Of a stretch of DNA of 38,825 bases, positions 32,959-38,825 are shown piece after piece (position 1 is the first letter of the stretch; each line of letters opens with the position of its first letter). The notes under the pieces are model-generated. The model was not told where the DNA came from and ran no database searches. It saw nothing but the letters and a program-made list of their open reading frames with translations. The DNA is from an uncultured Pelosinus sp. (GTDB taxonomy: Bacteria; Bacillota; Negativicutes; UMGS1260), in NCBI GenBank assembly GCA_900550105.1, contig URQW01000022.1:1-38825 (forward strand), given 5' to 3'. A program made the position numbers and the translations under genes.

Positions 32959-34185
32959 TTGGCAGATGCTTATGTAGCACGGCAGCCAATATTTGATGTC
33001 AAATTAAATGTTGTTGGCTATGAATTGTTATTTCGGCATAAATTTGTTGATCAGTACGATGGCTTGGATGGGGATTGTTCGACAAATAGTGTGATTGTAA
33101 ATTCTTTTTTACTGATGGGCATTGAACGATTAACAAAAGGGAAAAAGGCTTTTATTAATTTTACTGCTAATTCGATAAAAAATAATACTCCTGGGATGTT
33201 GCCGAAAGAATTCATTGCCGTAGAGATTCTAGAAGATGTCTTTCCTGACGAAGCAATCATTAAAGTCTGTAGACAACTAAAAAAAGATGGCTATTTATTA
33301 GTATTAGATGATTTTGTTCTTTTAGATAAGTTCGCACCGTTGATCCCGTTGATTGATATTATTAAAGTGGATTTTTGTAATACGACTGAACAGGAAAGAG
33401 TTGCCATTGTTCAGCGATTAAAAAATTATCCCGTTAAGTTTTTGGCAGAGAAGGTTGAATCACAAGAGGCGTTTCAATGGGCGTTGCAGCGGGGTTACTC
33501 TTACTTTCAAGGCTATTTTTTTGGTAAACCTGTGATTGCATCTCATAAGGAAATTCCTGAATATAAAGGGAACTATCTGCGAATTCTGCAAGAACTGAAT
33601 CAGCCTGAATTGAATTTAAATCAAATTGGTAGAATTATACAAAAAGATCTTTCGTTATCTTATAAATTATTAAAATTTATTAATTCGCCTATTTTTGGTT
33701 TTGGGCTACGAATTTGTTCTTTACAGCAAGCCTTGGTGCTTTTGGGTGAACAAGAGCTGAAAAAATGGATATCACTGATTGCTTTAAAAAATATTGCGAC
33801 TGATAAGCCGAATGAACTCATCGTACAATCACTGATTAGAGCGGAATTCTGTAAGCGATTAGCCTTGCGTAAACTACCCAAAGCCTTTGCAGAACATACC
33901 TTTCTCATGGGAATGTTTTCTTACCTTGATGTACTGCTGGAACGGCCTTTGCCGGAAATATTGAATGAGCTTCATTTAGCGGAAGAACTCAAACAGGCTT
34001 TACTAGAGACTCCTAATCATAATAATGAATTTTCATTATTGTATAATTTAGTGATAAGCTATGAAAAAGGGGATTGGGAGACCTGCTTTTATTGTATTGG
34101 AAAAATGGGTATGGCTGAACATGATGTAATAGAGGCGTATAAAGCGGCTGTTATTTGGGCCGATAATATAGTTACAGGTGCCTGA
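32959..34185 (+). CDS. EAL-HDOD signalling protein, YuxH/CdgJ family
   Basis: 408 residues from a TTG at 32959 with GAAAGGGG 10 nt before. The N-terminal EAL domain (1-200) has ELL in place of EAL (GYELLFR), but keeps an asparagine (FINFTAN), VEILED, DDF, KVDF, AEKVES and QGYFFGKP; the HDOD domain (about 205-395) follows. Characterised members of this architecture influence motility and biofilm; some lack phosphodiesterase activity, and the altered first motif leaves activity here uncertain. The location between a chemoreceptor and cheV fits a motility role. Confidence 0.88.
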   Translation: MADAYVARQPIFDVKLNVVGYELLFRHKFVDQYDGLDGDCSTNSVIVNSFLLMGIERLTKGKKAFINFTANSIKNNTPGMLPKEFIAVEILEDVFPDEAIIKVCRQLKKDGYLLVLDDFVLLDKFAPLIPLIDIIKVDFCNTTEQERVAIVQRLKNYPVKFLAEKVESQEAFQWALQRGYSYFQGYFFGKPVIASHKEIPEYKGNYLRILQELNQPELNLNQIGRIIQKDLSLSYKLLKFINSPIFGFGLRICSLQQALVLLGEQELKKWISLIALKNIATDKPNELIVQSLIRAEFCKRLALRKLPKAFAEHTFLMGMFSYLDVLLERPLPEILNELHLAEELKQALLETPNHNNEFSLLYNLVISYEKGDWETCFYCIGKMGMAEHDVIEAYKAAVIWADNIVTGA

Positions 34186-34227
34186 AAATAATGAAAGCAG
34201 TAAATGATTAAGAAAGTGGAGGGCTTT

Positions 34228-35130
34228 ATGGACAATCAAAAAGGGATTTTATTAGAATCGGGTACAAATGAGTTTGAAATTATTGAGTTTTCTATTGGTA
34301 ATCGTTCCTATGGTATCAATGTAGCAAAAGTAAGAGAAATTATTAATATCGTCCCTGTTACGGAATTGCCCCAGGTCCATTCCCTTGTTGATGGCATTTT
34401 TACTTTGCGCGGTAAAATTATGCCTTTATTAAATTTGGCGAGATCCTTACATGGGGATGACCAAGCTGCTAATCCGAAAATCATTGTTGCTGAAATGAAT
34501 GGGTACTTTGTAGGGTTTAAAGTAGATGATGTGTCTAGAATTCATCGCATTTCATGGAGTCAAATGGAACCTGCTCCCACTGTATCTGACTCGGCGCAGA
34601 TTATTGGTGTTGTAAAGCTAGAAAACCGTTTAGTTCTTCTGTTGGATTTTGAAAAAATATTATCAGAAGTAAATCCTGAAATCGTTAGAAAACTAACTGC
34701 TGTGCCTGTTTCAACGGAAGAGTTAATCAATTTGCGCAAGAAAAAGACGGTGCTGATTGCCGAAGATTCACATATGCTAAGAGAATTATTATTGCAAACC
34801 TTAACTACTGCCGGCTATAATACGATTTCCGCAGAAAATGGTCAGGTCGCGTGGGAAAAGATGAAGAATTTAGTAACCAGCGACGAATCGATTACGCAGC
34901 ATCTCCAAATGCTTATTACCGATATAGAAATGCCCCAAATGGATGGCCATCACTTAATGAAAAAGGTAAAGGAAGATAAAGCCTTGCAGGAACTGCCAAT
35001 CATTGTATTTTCTTCATTAATCAATGATGCTATGCGCAAAAAAGGTGAGGCTTTAGGCGCCTGTGCTCAAATCACGAAACCAGAAATTGAACAGTTAATT
35101 GGCGTAGTAGATAAGCTTATGTTTAAATAG
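34228..35130 (+). CDS. cheV: chemotaxis protein CheV (CheW-receiver fusion)
   Basis: The start is the ATG at 34228 behind GTGGAGGG (the frame opens at 34204); 300 residues. A CheW-like domain (about 15-165, with YGINVAKVREIINIVPVTELP and RGKIMPLLNL) is joined to a receiver domain (about 180-300). The receiver has the acidic AEDS, phospho-acceptor aspartate 232 in ITDIEMPQMDG, SS of VFSSL and lysine 284 in ITKPE. CheV couples receptors to CheA and aids adaptation when phosphorylated. Confidence 0.93.
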   Translation: MDNQKGILLESGTNEFEIIEFSIGNRSYGINVAKVREIINIVPVTELPQVHSLVDGIFTLRGKIMPLLNLARSLHGDDQAANPKIIVAEMNGYFVGFKVDDVSRIHRISWSQMEPAPTVSDSAQIIGVVKLENRLVLLLDFEKILSEVNPEIVRKLTAVPVSTEELINLRKKKTVLIAEDSHMLRELLLQTLTTAGYNTISAENGQVAWEKMKNLVTSDESITQHLQMLITDIEMPQMDGHHLMKKVKEDKALQELPIIVFSSLINDAMRKKGEALGACAQITKPEIEQLIGVVDKLMFK

Positions 35131-35192
35131 AAAAATCTTTGCGCCGAGGAAATGATACAAGCCAGGGCGATATTAAACGTAGCGAAGTTAGT

Positions 35193-35231
35193 CTAGAAAA
35201 GAGAATCGTTACTACAAGTTCTCTTTTCTAG
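35193..35231 (+). terminator. hairpin after cheV
   Basis: A perfect 13-bp stem CTAGAAAAGAGAA/TTCTCTTTTCTAG lies 60 nt after the cheV stop. No proper T-run follows, so its terminator role is uncertain. Confidence 0.5.
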
Positions 35232-35301
35232 GGCTTTCGTTTAAATTTTCGCCATTTATTGCCAGAGGGTATTGTTGGTGGCTTTTTACAATCGGTTATG
35301 A

Positions 35302-35330
35302 TTGACAAGAGCTTCTTATTTTGTTATACT
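35302..35330 (+). promoter_or_regulatory. promoter of the tRNA-Ser pair
   Basis: TTGACA (35302-35307), 17 nt, TATACT (35325-35330); the first tRNA starts 21 nt later. Confidence 0.85.
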
Positions 35331-35350
35331 GTTTAATGTGTTTGAAAGTT

Positions 35351-35439
<89 letters not shown>

Positions 35440-35444
35440 TATAT

Positions 35445-35535
35445 GGAGTGGTACTCAAGTGGCTGAAGAGGACGGTTTGCTAAATCGTTAGAGGTCGTGA
35501 GGCCTGCCAGGGTTCAAATCCCTGCCACTCCGCCA
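35445..35535 (+). tRNA. tRNA-Ser (anticodon GCU)
   Basis: 91 nt with encoded CCA, 5 nt after the first tRNA. Acceptor GGAGTGG pairs with CCACTCC; the anticodon loop TTGCTAA carries GCT; a long variable arm and the T arm CAGGGTTCAAATCCCTG are present. It reads AGC/AGU serine codons. Confidence 0.97.
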
Positions 35536-35548
35536 TATAGAAACAAGT

Positions 35549-35578
35549 ACTGCCTACTGTTTAGTAGGCAGTTTTTTT
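35549..35578 (+). terminator. terminator of the tRNA pair
   Basis: A 10-bp stem ACTGCCTACT/AGTAGGCAGT with a GTTT loop, followed by seven T (part of the last pair). Confidence 0.93.
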
Positions 35579-35619
35579 GTGTGACGAAAAACTTTTATTC
35601 GATAAAATTCGACTTAATG

Positions 35620-35628
35620 TGCTATAAT
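35620..35628 (+). promoter_or_regulatory. extended -10 promoter before the second chemoreceptor
   Basis: TGCTATAAT is a consensus extended -10 element; no -35 is obvious. The leader to the coding region is about 130 nt and contains a 6-codon frame (ATG 35690 to TGA 35710) behind GAGGTG whose stop overlaps another in-frame ATG at 35707. Confidence 0.6.
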
Positions 35629-35763
35629 GTAGCAAAGAAAGTTGCCGCGTGAATCAGCAAAAAAAATAGTCAGTAGCGAGGTGAAGCAGATGAAGCTAAG
35701 GATCGGATGATACACGGTAAGGCGGGGAAAAGAAATATAAGCTTTCGCTGGAGGTGTTTTAGA

Positions 35764-37803
35764 ATGATATCTAATGCACGGTTACATTCGATTCGTGTCA
35801 AATTCTTGCTTCTGTTCATCCCTTTATTTTTAGTGAGTTTTGTCGTTCTATCAGGAATTAGTTATTACGTGGCAAATCGAGCCATTTTGGGGGGAGCCGA
35901 TGAAATTGCCCGCGGAGTAGGCGATAAGTTTGCCGTTAAGATTGAAAAAGAAATTGCTGAAAAAATGATTCGCCTTGATGAGCTAGCCGCTATGCCAGAG
36001 CTAGTAAGTAACGATGAATCTGGACGAGTGAAGCTTTTGGCTGGTGTAAAACAGCGTAGCCCGGGGTTTGATATGGTTGCCTACGCTAACGCCAATGGGG
36101 CAGCTTTAAGTGATACAGGCATTACGATGGATCGTAGTCAAAGTGAATATATTAAGAAAATGCAAGAGACAAAAAAGCCTTATGTTTCTAGCGCTTTTGT
36201 ATCAGGGACTACAGGAAAATTGATTACGGTGCTTGCCCGGCCTATTTTACGCGAGGGCAATTTGATTGGTTTTGTCTACGGCACAATTAGTTTAGATAAT
36301 ATTTCTCACATGATGGAACAGGTTAAATTTGAAAAAAGCGGCTATGGTTATTTAGCCGATAGTTCTGGCGTTGTCTTAGGTTTTGGCGGTAAACCCGAAT
36401 GGGCTGGTAAGTTTAACTTGACAGAAAAAAAGGTTCCACCTGAATTAAATACGAAGGAACGCGAGCTAGATGATCGACTAATCAACAGCTTTAAGGCGGT
36501 GGCTCAGTCTGGTCAGCAGACCTCGGCGGAGTACAAAACCGTTGGCGGGATTGAAGCAATTGCGGTGATGACGCCCATCGAGCTGGAGGGGCGTCGTTGG
36601 ATCATTACTGTTACAGCGCCACGCGCCGAGGTACAGGATGATGCTGACCTATTGTTTAAAGTGATGACAGTGGTTTCAACCTTTTTTATTGGTTTTGCTA
36701 TTTTAGTTATCTTTTTTATGGCCAAGCGACTTTCACAGCCGATCGAGGCAATTCGTGATGAATGCATGGTATTAAATGAGGGTGATTTACGGCAAGATCA
36801 TGTCAGTGTGGTATCGCAAGATGAGATTGGCCAGTTGGCAAAAGGCTTTCATGAAATGCGGCAAACCTTGCGACGTTTGATCCGCAGTGTGCAAGATCAG
36901 TCACAGCAAGTGGCGGCGGCCAGTGAAGAGTTGACAGCAAGTTCGCAACAATCGGCTGATGCGGCATCTCAGGTCGCTGACTCTATTACAGCGATTGCCC
37001 AAGGGATTGACCGGCAGTCGACTGAAGCCAAGGCAGTGAATCATTTGGCTCAGACTTTTTCGAGTCGCTCAGAGGCTGTGGCTGCCAAGACGCAGAATGT
37101 CGTGACAATTGCGCAAGGCGCGGCTGATAAAGCGGAACTGGGGCGTGGCGCTATTGCTCAGGCCGTTACCGAAATGCAAGAGATCAGTCGAGGGTCTGCC
37201 CAAATTCAAACAGCTATTACAAAATTAGATCAGGGAGCGCAGGAGATTGGCCATATTGTTGATTTAATCTCAGATATTGCGGGACAGACCAATCTTTTGG
37301 CTTTAAATGCGGCGATTGAAGCAGCTCGGGCTGGCGAGCAAGGCCGTGGCTTTGCTGTTGTGGCCGAAGAAGTTCGGAAATTAGCGGAAGAATCGAATCA
37401 ATCTTCGCAAAAAATTGGTGATTTGGTAAAACGGAATTTGGCAGACATGAGAGACGCTGTAACAGCAAGTCAGGAAGGATCTGGGCGGATCTTGCGAGGG
37501 ATCGACGCAGTTCAATCGGCTGATGAAACTTTTACTCAGATCGTAGTGGCTGTGGAAAACCTTTCCCGGGAAATTGCTCTTATTTCTGAAGCCATTCAAG
37601 ATATGGCTGCCAATAGTTTTACGATGCTGCAGGCCATTGGTAAAATTGACGAAGTCAGTAAGGCCAATGCGGCAGAAAGCGAATCGGTCTCGGCTGCTAC
37701 GGAGCAGCAATCAGCGGCTATGGAGGAAATTGCTTCAGCTAGCCAAACATTAGCGAAGCTGGCGATGGATTTGCAAGACGCTGTAGCGAAATTCAAAGCA
37801 TAG
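35764..37803 (+). CDS. methyl-accepting chemotaxis protein with Cache-type sensor
   Basis: The start is the ATG at 35764 after GGAGGTG; 679 residues (a frame from 35707 would add 19 residues). A membrane segment (about 13-38) is followed by a dCache-like extracytoplasmic domain (about 40-300, with MVAYANANGAALSDTG and RPILREGNLIGFVYGTISL), a second membrane segment (about 305-328), HAMP and the signalling domain with the AGQTNLLALNAAIEAARAGEQGRG tip. dCache domains often bind amino acids or small carboxylates; the ligand is not readable here. Confidence 0.92.
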   Translation: MISNARLHSIRVKFLLLFIPLFLVSFVVLSGISYYVANRAILGGADEIARGVGDKFAVKIEKEIAEKMIRLDELAAMPELVSNDESGRVKLLAGVKQRSPGFDMVAYANANGAALSDTGITMDRSQSEYIKKMQETKKPYVSSAFVSGTTGKLITVLARPILREGNLIGFVYGTISLDNISHMMEQVKFEKSGYGYLADSSGVVLGFGGKPEWAGKFNLTEKKVPPELNTKERELDDRLINSFKAVAQSGQQTSAEYKTVGGIEAIAVMTPIELEGRRWIITVTAPRAEVQDDADLLFKVMTVVSTFFIGFAILVIFFMAKRLSQPIEAIRDECMVLNEGDLRQDHVSVVSQDEIGQLAKGFHEMRQTLRRLIRSVQDQSQQVAAASEELTASSQQSADAASQVADSITAIAQGIDRQSTEAKAVNHLAQTFSSRSEAVAAKTQNVVTIAQGAADKAELGRGAIAQAVTEMQEISRGSAQIQTAITKLDQGAQEIGHIVDLISDIAGQTNLLALNAAIEAARAGEQGRGFAVVAEEVRKLAEESNQSSQKIGDLVKRNLADMRDAVTASQEGSGRILRGIDAVQSADETFTQIVVAVENLSREIALISEAIQDMAANSFTMLQAIGKIDEVSKANAAESESVSAATEQQSAAMEEIASASQTLAKLAMDLQDAVAKFKA

Positions 37804-37834
37804 AAAACGCAAAGCTATAGCTTGCACTATAAAG

Positions 37835-37867
37835 AAGGCCTGCTCGATATAACGAGCAGGCCTTTTT
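37835..37867. terminator. terminator after the second chemoreceptor, possibly bidirectional
   Basis: A perfect 12-bp stem AAGGCCTGCTCG/CGAGCAGGCCTT with a 6-nt loop and five T. It lies between convergent genes. Confidence 0.9.
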
Positions 37868-37879
37868 AAATAACATAAC

Positions 37880-38227
37880 TTATTCTTTTTTCTTCTTTTT
37901 TCCGTTTAAATTCTGCTCAAGTGCTTTAGCAGCTTCTTCTACGACTTTTTTCGTTTTGCCACCGACAATGATTCGGATTTCTGGTTTCCACCAGGAACCG
38001 CCTACTCTGTCATAAATAATTTTAGCTTGTGGATGAGCTAAGGCTGTTTTTTTAATACCTGCTTTGATTAAAGGTTTCAGAAAGAAGAAAATACTTAGCG
38101 ATACTTCGCTCCGAACAGGGTTTTGTACTCGGTATATCTTATTGTCTGCTTTCATAGCAGGCTTGGTGTTCATCTGCATCTGCATCTGCATTTGTTTTTC
38201 TTGTTGACGATATTGGTTGTAGCGCAC
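37880..38227 (-). CDS. unrecognised small basic protein
   Basis: 115 residues from a GTG at 38227 with GGAGAG 6 nt before. I do not recognise the family. The N-terminus has a MQ repeat (MQMQMQM, from a 6-bp repeat in the DNA), the middle holds the hydrophobic SLSIFFFLKPLIKAGI, and the C-terminus is a compact segment (YDRVGGSWWKPEIRIIVGGKTKKVVEEAAKALEQ, given here only as a position guide at about residues 72-105) ending in a lysine run. The net charge is strongly positive. It lies convergent with the chemoreceptor gene. The good ribosome site and codon pattern support a real gene. Confidence 0.65.
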   Translation of the reverse strand: MRYNQYRQQEKQMQMQMQMNTKPAMKADNKIYRVQNPVRSEVSLSIFFFLKPLIKAGIKKTALAHPQAKIIYDRVGGSWWKPEIRIIVGGKTKKVVEEAAKALEQNLNGKKKKKE

Positions 38228-38370
38228 GCAAATCTCTCCTTCAACATATTACATCTTGATTGTATCAGGTATTGCAGGAAAAGCCTATACCCTGAGCCGT
38301 TAAAATGCAAAATTTATTGCTAGTACCTGAAGAAAGTTTTTTAATTACTTCGGCTTATTTTAAGCGAAAG

Positions 38371-38405
38371 CGTTTCTTTTGATGCATCTTGCATCAAAAG
38401 AAACG
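38371..38405 (+). repeat. 35-bp perfect inverted repeat containing the TGATGCA-N3-TGCATCA palindrome
   Basis: Arms CGTTTCTTTTGATGCA and TGCATCAAAAGAAACG (16 bp each) flank TCT. No T-run follows, so it is not a simple terminator. Its inner 17 bp (38380-38396) recur at 38478-38494. Confidence 0.85.
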
Positions 38406-38477
38406 ACCATTTCACGAAATATTTAGGCAAAACGCTCTGTTTATATTAATTTTTAGTGATGCACTTTTATTCATGAC

Positions 38478-38494
38478 TGATGCATTTTGCATCA
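38478..38494 (+). promoter_or_regulatory. second TGATGCA-N3-TGCATCA palindrome, probable activator site
   Basis: TGATGCA-TTT-TGCATCA repeats the core of the larger palindrome, with centres 98 bp apart; a single half-site TGATGCA lies between them at 38457-38463. They sit about 134 and 232 bp before the predicted sigma-54 start, where enhancer-binding activators usually bind. Confidence 0.65.
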
Positions 38495-38592
38495 TTGTGG
38501 GGAATTTGTATTCTTAATAGCTAGAATAGACGCTTGATCAACAAGCTTTATGACTAAAAAAAACAAAATTCAGTCACTTTTTCCAATTTGTT

Positions 38593-38609
38593 TTGGTATA
38601 GATTTTGCA
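38593..38609 (+). promoter_or_regulatory. sigma-54-type promoter of the acyl-CoA dehydrogenase gene
   Basis: TTGGTATAGATTTTGCA has the GG (38595-38596) and GC (38607-38608) doublets exactly 10 nt apart, with TTGG and TTGCA flanks, as in TTGGCAC-N5-TTGCA. Transcription would start near 38620, 87 nt before the ATG. The rest of the 38228-38706 gap shows only the palindromes. Confidence 0.65.
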
Positions 38610-38706
38610 ATATAAAAACTTGCGATCATGATTCTATTCTACACGAAATCAGAGAGAAGTTTTTCATGATGTAAGGCAATTAAAAATGAGTAAAGGTGTG
38701 AAAAAA

Positions 38707-38825
38707 ATGAACTTTGAGTTAACAGAAGATCAAGCCTTGATGCAAAAAATGGTGAATGAATTTGCTGTAGCCGAACTCGCGGAAGGTGTTGCCGAACGTG
38801 ATGAAAAAGATGTATTCGACCGGAG
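38707..38825 (+). CDS. acyl-CoA dehydrogenase, 3' truncated
   Basis: Only the first 39 codons are inside the window. The translation begins MNFELTEDQALMQKMVNEFA and continues AELAEGVAERDEKDVFDR, the typical N-terminal helix of acyl-CoA dehydrogenases (FxLTEEQxxxxxxVRxFA...EIAPxAxExDExxxFP). These flavoenzymes oxidise acyl-CoA to enoyl-CoA with electron transfer flavoprotein, and in anaerobes also run as reductases in butyrate-type or caffeyl-type pathways. AAAGGTG precedes the ATG. The substrate cannot be judged from this fragment. Confidence 0.85.
   Translation, partial: MNFELTEDQALMQKMVNEFAVAELAEGVAERDEKDVFDR

Noticed and set aside
35193..35231. The long hairpin after cheV as part of a mobile element end.
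   Set aside because: There is no transposase, target duplication or second copy in the window; a degenerate terminator is simpler.
38371..38405. The 35-bp inverted repeat could be a terminator.
   Set aside because: No T-run follows, and its core recurs as a separate palindrome at 38478, which fits a protein site better.

Overview
The window reads as chromosomal DNA of an anaerobic, endospore-forming, motile Firmicute. Evidence for sporulation: an alpha/beta-type small acid-soluble spore protein gene with a sigma-G-like promoter, a Spo0E-like phosphatase, a SpoVD-like PASTA transpeptidase paired with a SEDS protein, and a DacF-like carboxypeptidase. Evidence for a low-oxygen lifestyle: FeoB ferrous iron uptake, hybrid cluster protein, hydrogenase maturation genes and an H-NOX chemoreceptor. 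A T-box leader and housekeeping TTGACA/TATACT promoters fit Firmicutes. The gene mix resembles Negativicutes of the Sporomusaceae type, but no outer-membrane gene in the window proves this.

Layout. (1) 1-4.6 kb: the 3' part of a P19/FetMP-type iron uptake operon (DUF2318 membrane protein, two FtsX/MacB-type permeases, ATPase, FMN-binding His-rich lipoprotein). (2) 4.66-9.5 kb: an iron and c-di-GMP block. A diguanylate cyclase gene and an HD-GYP-feoA-feoA-feoB operon each have their own promoter and a near-consensus Fur box. (3) 9.5-12.2 kb: cadC-cadA-like metal resistance with an SmtB/CadC-type operator. (4) 12.3-14.1 kb, minus strand: an H-NOX-methyl-accepting chemotaxis fusion. (5) 14.2-19.9 kb: trmB, a DUF2935 protein, the SEDS/transpeptidase pair and the spore protein gene. 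(6) 20-22 kb: hypA-hypB-spo0E-like-cheR, tightly packed. (7) 22-23.9 kb: divergent dacF-like and polysaccharide deacetylase genes. (8) 24-27.2 kb: a tryptophan-specifier T-box followed by a complete ECF transporter (S, A, A', T). (9) 27.5-30.7 kb: a sodium:solute symporter and hcp, separated by an inverted repeat that combines a terminator with a CRP/FNR-family operator. (10) 30.8-37.8 kb: a signalling block with two chemoreceptors, an EAL-HDOD protein, CheV and two tRNA-Ser genes. The first chemoreceptor is preceded by a promoter, about 280 noncoding nt and a terminator. (11) 37.9-38.8 kb: an unrecognised small basic protein, then two copies of a TGATGCA-N3-TGCATCA palindrome and a sigma-54-type promoter before a truncated acyl-CoA dehydrogenase gene.

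The recurrent theme is environmental sensing coupled to motility and lifestyle: iron (Fur), a gas ligand (H-NOX), nitrosative stress (hcp), tryptophan (T-box), and two kinds of c-di-GMP enzyme plus an EAL-HDOD protein. The observations I rate highest are the Fur control of both c-di-GMP synthesis and breakdown, the sigma-54 promoter with tandem upstream palindromes, the operator inside the terminator at hcp, the H-NOX receptor carrying a full oxygen-binding signature, and the structured leader of the chemoreceptor at 31214. All functional calls are from reading the sequence; no database search or folding was run.
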